A stretch of 64,000 nt of DNA, taken from positions 1-64,000 of the forward strand of contig CALLFA010000050.1 in assembly GCA_937997635.1 (NCBI GenBank), given 5' to 3'. Shown here in pieces: positions 23,869 through 33,838 of the stretch. A program made the translations under genes and the position numbers. This DNA comes from an uncultured Saprospiraceae bacterium. GTDB taxonomy: Bacteria; Bacteroidota; Bacteroidia; Chitinophagales; Saprospiraceae. The notes beneath the pieces were generated by a model that was not told where the DNA came from, searched no databases, and worked only from the letters and a program-made list of their open reading frames with translations. Within the stretch, counting starts at the first letter, position 1. Every line of letters begins with the position of its first letter.

Positions 23869-26769
23869 ATGAAAATCTCCTCTAAACTCTTCGGTCTATG
23901 TGTTTTAGCTTTTGGGTTGTGTCATGGCTGTTCAAGCTCCAAACAACAAATCACGCAGACAGAACCGATCCAAGATGTAGCAGAAATGGTAAAGGAAGTC
24001 ATGGACCCAAAACCTAGCTTTGACATTCCTTACGAAAAATTCACTTTGGATAATGGGCTGGAAGTTATCCTGCATGAAGACCATTCAGATCCAATTGTAG
24101 CAGTAGCTTCAATCATTCACGTCGGGTCGAATAGAGAGAAACCAGGCCGAACAGGCTTTGCCCATTTCTTCGAGCACATGTCTTTCAATGATTCTGAAAA
24201 TGTGCCTAGAGGCTGGAACAGAAAAGCCATTCCCGAGTGGGGCGGCACAAGAAACGGCGCTACTTGGACAGATGGCACCATTTATTTTGAAGTCGTACCG
24301 AAAGATGCTTTTGATAAAATCCTTTGGATAGATTCTGACAGACTCGGTTATATAATCAAAACAGTAACCGAGGAAGCCTTAGAAAGAGAAAAGCAAGTAG
24401 TCAAAAATGAAAAGCGCGAACGTGTAGACAATCAACCTTATGGGTATACGCAAGAGATTATTCTCACTAACCTCTACCCTCCTGACCATCCATACAGTTG
24501 GACTGTCATTGGTGCACTACCAGATTTGCAAGCTGCGACTTTGGAAGATGTCAGTCAATTTTATGCAGATTTTTACGGTGCAAGTAATGCTTCACTTGTT
24601 ATTGCTGGAGATATAGATGTCGAAGAAACGAAACAGAAAGTAGAACAATGGTTTGGAGAAATACCTAAAGGCAATGAAGTAGAAGCAATGGCTCCTCGTC
24701 CTGCTGTGTTGACAGAAAACAAATCACTTTATTTTGAAGACGACTTTGCAAAACTACCAGAACTCAGATTGACATTCCCTACCGTTGAAATGTATCATGA
24801 AGACAGTTATGCACTTCAAGTATTAGGCGAAGTATTGAGTGGCAGTAGAAAATCAATTTTATATAAAGAGATTGTAGAAAACGAAAAACTTGCCCCTAAT
24901 GCTAGTAGCTTTCAACGGAGTTCGGAGATTGCCGGCACGTTTACTATAAGAATTAGGGCAAACGACGGGGTTGATCTGGATGATGTCAAGCAAGTCATTG
25001 ATGCAGGCTTACAAAGCTTTGATGTAGAATCGTTCGATGATACAGAACTCGTGCGTATTAAAACAGAATTAGAAACAAATGTCTATTCTGGTATAGAAAC
25101 GATTTTAAATAAAGCCCGTCAGCTTGTCTTTGACAACGAATTTAAGGGTGATCCAACCTACTTAATTAAGAATGCGGAAAAGACAGCGGCTGTTACCAAG
25201 GAAGATGTTATGCGCGTTTTCCGAAAATATATTTTGGATAAACATTATGTCATGACGAGTGTCGTCCCTAAAGGCAGTATCGACCTTGCAGTATCAGATT
25301 CAAAACTTGCCACAGTATGGAAAGAAGAAATAAAAAGTGATGTTGCCGAAGAAGAAGTCACTCAAGGAGGAGAAGCTGTTTTTGAAAAAACACCAACAAA
25401 GTTTGATAGATCTGAACCACCGTTTGGAGAAACACCATTATTTCAAATGCCAGAAATTTGGGATGGAGAACTCGCCAATGGTATGAAAGCAATCGGAACG
25501 GTCAATGACGAAGTACCCTTGGTTACATTTAGCTTAACCATAGATGGTGGTCATTATTTGGACCCAATTGATAAGCCCGGTGTCGCTAATTTATTATCAG
25601 AATTGATGATGGAAGGAACAGCTAATAAAACAGCAGCGGAGTTAGAAGAAGCCATTGGATTGATTGGCGCATCCATACAAACGTCTTATGCCAATGATGA
25701 TATAAGCATTACGGGGAGATGTCTGACCAAGAATTTTGATGAAGCCATAAGTTTGGTAGAAGAGATATTATTAGAGCCAAATTGGAGTCAGGAAAATTTT
25801 GACAAAATCAAAGGAGAATTAAAAACTCGTTTAACAGATAGAGAGACTAGGCCACGGACAATTGCTTTCGCTAACTTGAGTAAACTCCTTTATGGTGACA
25901 ATCACATTTTAAGTACATCAGGTTTTGGCAGTACTCAAACAGTCGACAACATCACTTTAGAAGATTTGAAAGAATTGTATGGTAAGTTGTCTCCAAAACA
26001 ATCAACTTTTCATGTTGTAGGAGCCATTAGCGAAACGGATGTGATGGATAGACTTAGCGAATTCAGTCCAAAATGGTTAAAGGCAGAAATCGCAGAAATT
26101 CCGTCCTTTACAATTCCTTCGAACGATGCTTACAAAGGCAAAATATATTTCATTGATATCCCTAATTCTAAACAGTCAACGATTTATGCAGGAAGAATGA
26201 CGATACCAAGTTCGGATGCTGATTATCAAAAAATAGAATACGCTAATGAAGTATTGGGTGGAGGCATCAGTGGAAAACTGGCGCAAGTCTTAAGAATTGA
26301 AAAAGGCTATACCTATGGAGCTGGATCATTTTTAAGGGCTTCCAAAGAACCATCGCTATTTGCTTTAGCTACAAGTGTCAGAGCAAATGCAACACTGCCG
26401 TCATTGCAAGAGATCGAAAAGATATTTAAACATTATGGACCTGAGTTTTCTGAGCTAGAGAAAGAAATCACGCAGAATAAAATAGTCAAAGAAAGTACAC
26501 GGACATATGAAAGTGCTTTTGCCAAATTGTCTCTCTTACGCAACATATCAAAATTTGGCCGATCCAAACGTTACATTGAAGAAGATCAGCAAACGCTTTT
26601 ATCTATGGAGGTCAATGACTTTAAAGAAGTAATTGAAAAATACATGAATGTGGATGATCTCGTATTTGTTGTTGTCGGTGATGCAGCGACACAATTAGAA
26701 GAGGTCAATAAATTTGGCAGAGGTGATGCTATTTTATTGGACATTTATGGGAATGAGATTTCAGAATAA
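23869..26769 (+). CDS. M16 family zinc peptidase, two-unit lipoprotein
   Basis: A 966-residue protein. The N-terminus is a lipoprotein signal (Cys21 after FGLCHG), so it is probably anchored in the outer membrane facing the periplasm. The first M16 unit has the zinc motif His99-x-x-Glu102-His103 (HFFEHMSF) with the acidic ligand about 75 residues later (KNEKRERVDN region). The second unit (~535-960) has no HxxEH, as usual for the inactive half. Likely degrades peptides in the periplasm. It is larger than, and clearly a paralogue of, the 17416-18663 peptidase. Confidence 0.93.
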   Translation: MKISSKLFGLCVLAFGLCHGCSSSKQQITQTEPIQDVAEMVKEVMDPKPSFDIPYEKFTLDNGLEVILHEDHSDPIVAVASIIHVGSNREKPGRTGFAHFFEHMSFNDSENVPRGWNRKAIPEWGGTRNGATWTDGTIYFEVVPKDAFDKILWIDSDRLGYIIKTVTEEALEREKQVVKNEKRERVDNQPYGYTQEIILTNLYPPDHPYSWTVIGALPDLQAATLEDVSQFYADFYGASNASLVIAGDIDVEETKQKVEQWFGEIPKGNEVEAMAPRPAVLTENKSLYFEDDFAKLPELRLTFPTVEMYHEDSYALQVLGEVLSGSRKSILYKEIVENEKLAPNASSFQRSSEIAGTFTIRIRANDGVDLDDVKQVIDAGLQSFDVESFDDTELVRIKTELETNVYSGIETILNKARQLVFDNEFKGDPTYLIKNAEKTAAVTKEDVMRVFRKYILDKHYVMTSVVPKGSIDLAVSDSKLATVWKEEIKSDVAEEEVTQGGEAVFEKTPTKFDRSEPPFGETPLFQMPEIWDGELANGMKAIGTVNDEVPLVTFSLTIDGGHYLDPIDKPGVANLLSELMMEGTANKTAAELEEAIGLIGASIQTSYANDDISITGRCLTKNFDEAISLVEEILLEPNWSQENFDKIKGELKTRLTDRETRPRTIAFANLSKLLYGDNHILSTSGFGSTQTVDNITLEDLKELYGKLSPKQSTFHVVGAISETDVMDRLSEFSPKWLKAEIAEIPSFTIPSNDAYKGKIYFIDIPNSKQSTIYAGRMTIPSSDADYQKIEYANEVLGGGISGKLAQVLRIEKGYTYGAGSFLRASKEPSLFALATSVRANATLPSLQEIEKIFKHYGPEFSELEKEITQNKIVKESTRTYESAFAKLSLLRNISKFGRSKRYIEEDQQTLLSMEVNDFKEVIEKYMNVDDLVFVVVGDAATQLEEVNKFGRGDAILLDIYGNEISE

Positions 26770-26784
26770 AAGAAGACGTTAAAT

Positions 26785-27555
26785 CTAAAATTCTTCTAAG
26801 TTGCCAAGTATATCCAACAATTCGTCTTTACGTCGCCGACTAATTGGAAGTATACTTCCATCTTTTAGGACGACGTCAAATCCGCCATCTTCAGATTCTA
26901 TTTTCTGTATAGAATTGATATTGACGGTGTAAGATCTGTGTATGCGAATAAAGGTTTCTTTGTCTAGCATATTCTCAAGTGCATGTAATGACTTTGTCAC
27001 CAACATTCTATTCCCATCCTTGGTATACACATTGCAATAATTAGAATCTGCTTTTAAATAATTAATATCAACTTGGTTAACAATCTCTATGGCATTTTTT
27101 GTGTGCAACAGAATGCGTTTTGCTTTGAGAGGCTTATCCATTTCAGCAAGTAAGCCATTTAATCTTTCTTGGTTGAACTGCGATGTTTGTTCATTTATCC
27201 TCGCAACACAATTAATCAAGTCATCTTTGTCTACTGGCTTTAACAGATAATCCTGAGCCTTTACTTTAAATGCTCGTATTGCATACTGGTCATAAGCGGT
27301 AACAAAAACTACTTCAAACTCGATACTGTCGCCTAAACAATTCAACATTTCGAAACCATTCATCCACGGCATTTCGATATCAAGAAATACTAAATTGGGT
27401 TTATGCTTATTGATTGATTGCAGACCCTCTTTTGCAGATTTGCATACATCAAGGACTTCCACTTGAGGGCAGTACATTTCAAGCTTAATCTTAAGTGTGT
27501 CAAGAGCAGCTGGTTCGTCATCTATGATTATTGCTCTAATGGAAGTTATAGACAT
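26785..27555 (-). CDS. LytTR family response regulator
   Basis: A 256-residue protein: a receiver domain (1-~120, acidic pocket IIDDEP, phosphoacceptor Asp59 in LVFLDIEMP, Lys in KAQDYLLKPVD) and a LytTR DNA-binding domain (~150-250, with FIRIHRSYTVNINSI and LPISRRRKDELL). It follows the large propeller kinase gene on the same strand with a 90-base gap and must be its partner. Target promoters are not known. Confidence 0.93.
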   Translation of the reverse strand: MSITSIRAIIIDDEPAALDTLKIKLEMYCPQVEVLDVCKSAKEGLQSINKHKPNLVFLDIEMPWMNGFEMLNCLGDSIEFEVVFVTAYDQYAIRAFKVKAQDYLLKPVDKDDLINCVARINEQTSQFNQERLNGLLAEMDKPLKAKRILLHTKNAIEIVNQVDINYLKADSNYCNVYTKDGNRMLVTKSLHALENMLDKETFIRIHRSYTVNINSIQKIESEDGGFDVVLKDGSILPISRRRKDELLDILGNLEEF

Positions 27556-27645
27556 TTGTCTGTTGTTGTTTATTGTTTGAATTTGGTAACATATAAGATA
27601 AGCAATTTTATCCTAAAACCATCTATGATTTTATTTGCGTTATTT

Positions 27646-30600
27646 TCATACGTTTAATGGAAATGTAATTTCAATTCTTGTGCCTGCTGCATTCCCATTT
27701 TCATATTTTTTGTCATCTACATTAACTAATCCTCCAACATTATTTAGATTATTATTTAGCGATAGACGCTTCTCTGTAATACGCATACCATATGATTTAT
27801 GTTTGGTAGCCGATTTAGTATTGATTTCTTCCGCTCGTTTACGGCCAATACCGTTATCATCAATCACACATGTAACAGTGTTCCCATTTTTACTGATATC
27901 GATATTCAGTTTGCCACCTTCTTCAAGATGCATTAATCCATGCCAGATGGCATTTTCAACAAATGGTTGTAAGATCAGAGGCGGCACTTTAATCGAGGCT
28001 GTATTGACATCCGTGTGGATATTGATGTTGTATTCAAATCTCTCCTGAAATCGAAGTTGTTCCATACTGATGTACAATTCAAGTGTGTCCAATTCCTGTG
28101 AAAGCGATATAGTGCCTTGTTCAGAATAATCTAATATCTGGCGCATGAGTTTAGAAAATTTTGACAAATAATCTGATGCTTTGATCTTTTCATTTTTCAG
28201 GATATAATTATCTACCGCATTGAGACTGTTGAATAAAAAATGAGGATTCATCTGTAGCTTCAACGCCTTAGCTTCTACTTCAATTAATTGTTCTTTGAGT
28301 GCAGACGTCCGTTTCAATTCATTGACCCTAAGATGGTACAGCGACCATAGGGTAGCAAGAATGGTAAAAATACATAACAGTCTAAACCACATTGTTTGCC
28401 AGAATGCAGGAATAATTTTGATCGAAAATCTAACAGGTTCATCGCTCCAAACACCATCGGAGTTTGTGGCATTAATGAGTAAGGTATAGTCTCCTGGAGG
28501 AATGTTAGAGAAACTGATGAGTTGATTCTCGTCATTGTTTATCCATTCATCATTGATGTTCTCTAGTTTGTATTTATATTTTGGTTTGGCGGTACTGTAT
28601 GACTGCGCTACATATTTGATTTGAAAATTTTTATCCTTATGGTTTAATTCAATCTCATTTAGGTTGGAAATGTGTTTTACTTTTTGACCATCTCTATTTG
28701 TTGTAATTAAATCTAAAAGTATGATGTCAACAGCCTCAAAATTTTTCAGAATTTGATTAGGATCAAACCAATTGACACCACTGATTCCACCAAAATACAT
28801 GATGCCGTTCTTGTCTAAATAGGAGGCACCGGTATTAAATTCATTGGAGACTAATCCATTATCAATTGTAAGGTGTTGGTTGACGATTTTCGATTTGCCG
28901 TCAATGGCTTTTTGTTTATCAATCTGACAGATGCCAACATTGGTACTTATCCAAAGATACTTTTCATTTTGTGGTAACATGCTATACACCACATTGTTGG
29001 GAAGACCGTTTGTCTTATTGACCAATTGATACTTGTTGGTTTCTAAATCATAGATCATGATGCCAGATTGATGAGTGCCTACCCAAAGTTTGTTATTGTC
29101 ATAATAAAGAGATTTTACAGGGCCTAGTATGCCATCAATGTGTTCAAGTTTTTTTGGTGTGTGTGTACTGTCAATAACATAGATATTTCCTTCTTGTGAG
29201 CCAACAAAAAAGGAACTGTTCGGACCAGATATGATTGTACTTATATTACTTGATATGGCATCTGTTAATCCCTCCGTATCACGAATTGCTTTCCAGTCCC
29301 TCGTTTGTTTATTGAACAAGATTAATCCGTTTCTTCGACAGCATAGCCACAAGTTGTTCTCATCTGCTGGATGAATATCCCAAATAGTCTGACAAGGGAA
29401 ATCGTTTTCTATATTTTCGAATGTGTTACTTCCTCTTGCTTTTACTTGTAGTCCTCCTTTTTGTGTGCCTATCCATAAATCATCATCTTCATCATGATAC
29501 AAACTCACAACTCTATTACTCGATAAAGTAGCATTAGTTAATGAATCAGTGTGGAAATGATTCACATCATTAAGGTCTGCATCTACCGCAGTCAATCCTT
29601 TACCGGAAGTACCAATCCATAATTTGCCATTAGAATCTTTACTGATTGCTCTGGGGACATCTACTGGAATGTTATTTGGCATGTCACTATTCGACAAGGT
29701 GTATATTGGTCTTCTGGCATTCAATAAATAACTCAATCCACCTCCATCAGTACCAAACCAAATGTTGCCTTTTTCATCCTGATAAATCGAAAGAACATCA
29801 TCATAATTTAAAGACTTGTTGTCTAGTCCATTCAATTTAAACTGTGTAGAATGGTCATTTTCAATTAAAAAGACACCGTGACCATAACTCGCTATCCAAA
29901 TTCTTTTTTTATCATCAATAAGAACATCTTGAATAATGACCTCTTTAGGTATTTCTGAAACTGGATGTACCGTGCTGAAATCAGTTGACTTGTACAAACC
30001 ATTGCCAAGAGTAGCGATTATCCAGTTGTTATCTTCATCTTGTTCAACATCACTGATGTCTTTCAAATTAGACAATAACAGGTCAGTACTATTTGTGTCT
30101 GTATTAAATCTAACAATGCCTTTCTTTGAAATCAACAAGAGATCGTTGCCATAAGAAGTGATTTTGCTGATTGACACATCTTGAAGTACATGCTCAACTG
30201 AAAATCCTTGGTCATTCTCAATAAGCTTATACAGGCCATCATTAAAACTAGATATCCAGATAACTTGTTGATCGTCCTCATAGACGTAGCTCGCTTTGTG
30301 AATACCATCTATAGGAGTAAACTTTTCGGTAGAAAGCTCAGAGAATTGTACGCTTCCATTGAGTGTGGTCATCCATATGCGACCTTTCGAGTCCACCTTT
30401 ATTTTACCTAACTGATTGACTTCTTTATTTGTCTCGTCTTGAAAGAAGACTTCGTATTTTACAAAATTAGAACCGTCGTATTTATTGAGTCCATCTTGTG
30501 TAGCAAACCACAAAAAGCCTAAAGAATCTTGGGCGATACTGACAACAGAATTTTGAGACAGTCCATCATCTGTAGTGATGTGTTCAAATTTTATTTGTTG

Positions 30601-30666
30601 GCCAACAGCTATTGTTGAAAGCCACGAGTAACTAAGAAGTAGTAGTAATGTTTTCCAGCAATTCAC
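27646..30666 (-). CDS. Propeller-domain sensor histidine kinase, LytS type
   Basis: A 1006-residue membrane protein: signal peptide, two seven-bladed propellers built from reg_prop repeats (SVVSIAQDSLGFLWFATQDGL, NVVYSMLPQNEKYLWISTNV and similar, ~30-650), a Y_Y_Y domain (~700-765, ending ISFSNIPPGDYTLLINATN), one transmembrane helix (~772-795) and a His_kinase domain with His809 in MNPHFLFNSLNAVDNYIL and a HATPase part (ENAIWHGLMH, DDNGIGRKRAEE). Periplasmic sensing of an unknown ligand, phosphotransfer to the LytTR regulator encoded next. Confidence 0.94.
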   Translation of the reverse strand: MNCWKTLLLLLSYSWLSTIAVGQQIKFEHITTDDGLSQNSVVSIAQDSLGFLWFATQDGLNKYDGSNFVKYEVFFQDETNKEVNQLGKIKVDSKGRIWMTTLNGSVQFSELSTEKFTPIDGIHKASYVYEDDQQVIWISSFNDGLYKLIENDQGFSVEHVLQDVSISKITSYGNDLLLISKKGIVRFNTDTNSTDLLLSNLKDISDVEQDEDNNWIIATLGNGLYKSTDFSTVHPVSEIPKEVIIQDVLIDDKKRIWIASYGHGVFLIENDHSTQFKLNGLDNKSLNYDDVLSIYQDEKGNIWFGTDGGGLSYLLNARRPIYTLSNSDMPNNIPVDVPRAISKDSNGKLWIGTSGKGLTAVDADLNDVNHFHTDSLTNATLSSNRVVSLYHDEDDDLWIGTQKGGLQVKARGSNTFENIENDFPCQTIWDIHPADENNLWLCCRRNGLILFNKQTRDWKAIRDTEGLTDAISSNISTIISGPNSSFFVGSQEGNIYVIDSTHTPKKLEHIDGILGPVKSLYYDNNKLWVGTHQSGIMIYDLETNKYQLVNKTNGLPNNVVYSMLPQNEKYLWISTNVGICQIDKQKAIDGKSKIVNQHLTIDNGLVSNEFNTGASYLDKNGIMYFGGISGVNWFDPNQILKNFEAVDIILLDLITTNRDGQKVKHISNLNEIELNHKDKNFQIKYVAQSYSTAKPKYKYKLENINDEWINNDENQLISFSNIPPGDYTLLINATNSDGVWSDEPVRFSIKIIPAFWQTMWFRLLCIFTILATLWSLYHLRVNELKRTSALKEQLIEVEAKALKLQMNPHFLFNSLNAVDNYILKNEKIKASDYLSKFSKLMRQILDYSEQGTISLSQELDTLELYISMEQLRFQERFEYNINIHTDVNTASIKVPPLILQPFVENAIWHGLMHLEEGGKLNIDISKNGNTVTCVIDDNGIGRKRAEEINTKSATKHKSYGMRITEKRLSLNNNLNNVGGLVNVDDKKYENGNAAGTRIEITFPLNV

Positions 30667-30760
30667 TCGCCTAAAATGTTGTTTTCTAGTTTAACAGCTA
30701 TTGATATTTACTAATATTACAACATGCTCGTATTTATTGCTAAATATCAAGGTAATTATT

Positions 30761-31006
30761 TTAGGAAGCCTGCATTAAAATTGGATCTACTGATAAGATT
30801 CTTTTTTCAAAGGATTTACGCACAAGCCCAGCTGTGTTGCGAACATTCATTTTTTGCAAGAGATGCCGACGGTGGGTCTTGACGGTTTCTACACTGATGT
30901 ATAGTTCTTTCGCAATTTCTGGTATAGTATGCTCAAAAGCTATTAGTTTGAGCACTTGTAATTCTCTCTTGGTTGGATATATAAAATTTGCAGTTGAAGT
31001 GGCCAT
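30761..31006 (-). CDS. Stand-alone LuxR-type helix-turn-helix protein
   Basis: An 81-residue protein made almost only of a GerE/LuxR HTH (LTKRE-type start PTKRELQVLKLIAFEHTIPEIAKELYISVETVKTHRRHLL) with a short C-terminal tail. There is no receiver or ligand domain. It lies directly upstream of a propeller kinase gene on the same strand. A second such protein (53348-53563) is next to another propeller kinase, so the pairing recurs. A role as small DNA-binding regulator or as a competitor of full-length LuxR regulators is inferred. Confidence 0.85.
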   Translation of the reverse strand: MATSTANFIYPTKRELQVLKLIAFEHTIPEIAKELYISVETVKTHRRHLLQKMNVRNTAGLVRKSFEKRILSVDPILMQAS

Positions 31007-31171
31007 ATTATAAATGTATGATTTACACTAATCTATAAACAAAGTCACTTATAAACAGGCTGATTTATGTGAATGGTAGGTTTAAGTTAGTAAATGGTAT
31101 GGATTGATGTTTTAGCGGTATGCGTTTATGTACTCTTTTTTCAAATTCTACTTTAGACAGACGTTATCTGA

Positions 31172-31837
31172 CTACACATAGACAATCATGAAAGCCAGAA
31201 TTTGACTTACAACGCCGACAAATGCCCCTCCATAAATATCTTGATCATGATATTTATAGTAACGTTTTGCTGCATATGCCAGTGTTCCTGTCAATAAAAT
31301 GGCGATGATTAGAAATAAACTAATGTCAATTTCAAATACACCTATTGATGGCAGTTCAACTTGACATTGGTGAATAGGAAAAACCACCATGAAAATGGCA
31401 ATCACCATTACAAGGCTTCCCATCCCGACACTATGCAGATGAATTTTAGAAAAATTGTTAATAAAGAAAGCAATGAAAATGGCTAAAGTCGCACCTAGCA
31501 CAATAGAACTAAAAATCTCTGGCACATAGGTATTACTTCTAATGTTGATGTACAACCATAAGTAAAACATTGCAGCGATTATCAAAGGAACAATCCGCTC
31601 TTGTTTGGCTGTCATCTCCATCCCCTTTGTAATGTCTAGAAAATGCATCGAAGCCAAAGCAATTAACGGAAACCCTAGACTCAGCATGCCAATCAACATG
31701 AAAATAATGACCTTTTCCTTCTCATTCTCAATGATGAATTCATACGGATTAAATAACTGTAAAAGCAAAAGACTATAAAGGACTATCGTCAAGGGATGAA
31801 ACAATACAGCAAGTAATTGAGAAAATATTTTCACCAT
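31172..31837 (-). CDS. Seven-helix integral membrane protein of unknown function
   Basis: A 221-residue, very hydrophobic protein with about seven transmembrane segments. An N-terminal HPLTIVLYSLLL segment and a NFSKIHLHSVGMGSLVMV motif recall PAP2-phosphatase-like membrane proteins of Bacteroidota, but the phosphatase motifs are incomplete, so I give no activity. The gene stands alone. Confidence 0.75.
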   Translation of the reverse strand: MVKIFSQLLAVLFHPLTIVLYSLLLLQLFNPYEFIIENEKEKVIIFMLIGMLSLGFPLIALASMHFLDITKGMEMTAKQERIVPLIIAAMFYLWLYINIRSNTYVPEIFSSIVLGATLAIFIAFFINNFSKIHLHSVGMGSLVMVIAIFMVVFPIHQCQVELPSIGVFEIDISLFLIIAILLTGTLAYAAKRYYKYHDQDIYGGAFVGVVSQILAFMIVYV

Positions 31838-31966
31838 TTGAGTTATGATGCAAAGGTAGTTTATTTTAGTCCAAGAGTTTGTAATGCTAAATGATTAGTG
31901 TTGAATGTTTAATGATAGTGGGAAAGGGAACAAAACTACGAGATATGCTTAATGCTAATGTTGAAT

Positions 31967-32078
31967 GCTTAGTGTTGAATGCTTAGTGTTGAATGTTTAG
32001 TGTTGAATGTTTAGTGTTGAATGTTTAGTGTTGAATGTTTAGTGTTGAATGTTTAGTGTTGAATGTTTAGTGTTGAAT
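31967..32078. repeat. 14-bp tandem repeat, eight exact or near-exact units
   Basis: Eight consecutive copies of GYTTAGTGTTGAAT (first two with C, the other six with T at position 2), with degenerate copies to the left (about 31880-31966). Non-coding; lies between the membrane protein gene and a long palindrome in a 499-base gene-free gap. Confidence 0.95.
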
Positions 32079-32088
32079 GTTTAATTAC

Positions 32089-32130
32089 TGTCAATGCCTG
32101 ATATAGGTTGACCTATATCAGGCATTGACA
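32089..32130. repeat. 42-bp perfect palindrome (20-bp arms, 2-base centre)
   Basis: Arms 32089-32108 and 32111-32130 are perfectly complementary. It lies 10 bases after the tandem repeat. To its right, AT-rich sequence containing AACATTAAACATTAA resembles the repeat unit in reverse orientation, so the whole block is roughly symmetrical. No T-run follows. Probably a non-coding mobile or structural element. Nothing else is seen up to 32336 apart from a short shared repeat at 32284-32301. Confidence 0.9.
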
Positions 32131-32283
32131 TTCATTCATCATTAAAAATTTAACATTAAACATTAATAAAAGTTATGGTAACCAATGTCTTTTACCCATT
32201 GTCGGATTCATTCTTTGGAATGATGTAAATCAACAATGCTGGATCGCAATAATTAGCTATTTTCTATTTATATTTCGATGTAG

Positions 32284-32301
32284 CGTCGAATTTATTCGAT
32301 G
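32284..32301. repeat. 18-bp dispersed repeat (copy 1)
   Basis: CGTCGAATTTATTCGATG occurs here and again at 57643-57660. Its core is nearly self-complementary (CGAAT-TT-ATTCG). A related inverted piece (ATTCGTCGAATAAA) follows at about 32313-32326. Confidence 0.6.
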
Positions 32302-32336
32302 TAACAATATCAATTCGTCGAATAAAATCAAGAGTC

Positions 32337-32798
32337 ATGAAATACCAACAATCCATAATCATAAACAAACCCGTCGATGAAGTCTCCGAAAAGGTCGACA
32401 GCTTTGATAACATGAAATACTGGCAAGATGGCTTTCAAGGATATACACATTTGAGTGGCACAGCTGGCGAGGTTGGGGCTGAGACAATGTTACACTACGA
32501 TTTTAATGGAAGACCGCTCGACTTGAAAGAAACAATCATAGAAAGTAATCTCCCCACCATATTTAAAGCAAAGTATGAATGTGATCCAATGGATAATTTT
32601 ATGACGGTCCGTTTGATTCCAAATGGAGACGGCACGACGACTTACCAATGCGAAGTGGAATATACCCGCTTCAAAGGCATCATGATGAAATTGATCGCTA
32701 AGCTATATCCGTCCATGTTTAAAAAGCAAGGCCAAAAATGGTACCGTCAACTAAAAGCCTTTATCGAAACTGGTGAAACATTTAATGATAATAATTAA
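32337..32798 (+). CDS. SRPBCC (START-like) family protein
   Basis: A 153-residue cytosolic protein with the polyketide-cyclase/START pattern: N-terminal IIINKPVDEVSEKVDSFDNMKYWQDG, a beta-sheet core (TTTYQCEVEYTRFKG) and a long C-terminal helix (KQGQKWYRQLKAFIETG). The family binds hydrophobic ligands; the ligand here is unknown. Single gene. Confidence 0.88.
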   Translation: MKYQQSIIINKPVDEVSEKVDSFDNMKYWQDGFQGYTHLSGTAGEVGAETMLHYDFNGRPLDLKETIIESNLPTIFKAKYECDPMDNFMTVRLIPNGDGTTTYQCEVEYTRFKGIMMKLIAKLYPSMFKKQGQKWYRQLKAFIETGETFNDNN

Positions 32799-32914
32799 AG
32801 AAGTGTTTTTGAACTGCGCCACAAAAGTCCAAAGAAGTGACATTTTCATTAACAATGAGTTTTAACCCATCCTAGTCTTATGTAACTCACACAGATTTTT
32901 CGCATCTTTATAAC

Positions 32915-33823
32915 ATGGGTTTTAAATCTAGATTGGCTAATAAGGGGCCAGAATTATCCAAAGTAATTGCCGGCGTCATGAAATGGGGTCAATGGGGAGC
33001 CAAGTTAGATACGTCTGACATGGCTCGCTTGATCGAGCAGTGCGTAGAAAACGAAATTACCAGTTTTGACCACGCAGATATCTATGGTGGCTATACCACA
33101 GAAGCAGAATTTGGTAAAGCATTTGCTGAGACGTCATTGAAGAGAGATCAAGTGCAGTTGATTACGAAATGTGGCATTTGTTATCCTTGTGACGAACGAC
33201 CAGAATTTGGCATTAAGTCTTACAACACGACAAAGCAGTACATCATAGATGCTGTGGATAAGTCTTTAGAAAACCTAAAGACAAAGTACATCGATGTGTT
33301 GCTGATTCACAGACCGAGTCCATTGATGGATTTACATGAAATTGCAGAAGCCTTTGGAACATTAAAAGCAGCGGGTAAAGTTTGGTACTTTGGTGTGTCT
33401 AATTTTTCAACAACCCAATTTGATAATCTTCATTCGCATGTGCCATTAGTCACCAACCAAATAGAGGCTTCTCTCCTTCAATTAGATGCGTTTACAAACG
33501 GTACGCTTGATCAATGTCAGCGCTATCATTTCAAACCAATGATTTGGTCGCCAATGGGAGGAGGTAAGTTGTTTGAAGAATCAGATGATTTTGAGTTTGT
33601 CCAACGAAGAGGAAGACTCAAAGAGGTTGCTGACAAATATGGTTGGGCACTAGATGAGATGGCATATTTGTTTTTGCTCCATCACCCAATTCGCATGTTT
33701 CCAGTTACGGGTTCATCCAAATTGGAAAGGATTATGTTAGCAAAAGAAGCCTTTGAAAAACAAATTACAAATGAACAATGGTTCGAAATTTGGACAGCCA
33801 GCACAGGTCAACGAGTCCCTTGA
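32915..33823 (+). CDS. Aldo/keto reductase (YdhF-like)
   Basis: A 302-residue NADPH-dependent oxidoreductase with a TIM barrel. Visible tetrad region: Asp and Tyr in SFDHADIYGGY, Lys in LITKCG, His in VLLIHRPSP; the C-terminal cofactor segment is VTGSSKLERI. The N-terminal SKVIAGVMKWGQWG is typical of the YdhF group. Substrate unknown. It is separated from the permease gene by 15 bases. Confidence 0.93.
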   Translation: MGFKSRLANKGPELSKVIAGVMKWGQWGAKLDTSDMARLIEQCVENEITSFDHADIYGGYTTEAEFGKAFAETSLKRDQVQLITKCGICYPCDERPEFGIKSYNTTKQYIIDAVDKSLENLKTKYIDVLLIHRPSPLMDLHEIAEAFGTLKAAGKVWYFGVSNFSTTQFDNLHSHVPLVTNQIEASLLQLDAFTNGTLDQCQRYHFKPMIWSPMGGGKLFEESDDFEFVQRRGRLKEVADKYGWALDEMAYLFLLHHPIRMFPVTGSSKLERIMLAKEAFEKQITNEQWFEIWTASTGQRVP

Positions 33824-33838
33824 TGTCGTTAGAATAAT

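Noticed and set aside
31967..32078. Tandem array tested as a CRISPR
   Set aside because: Units are contiguous 14-mers without spacers, and no cas gene is present.
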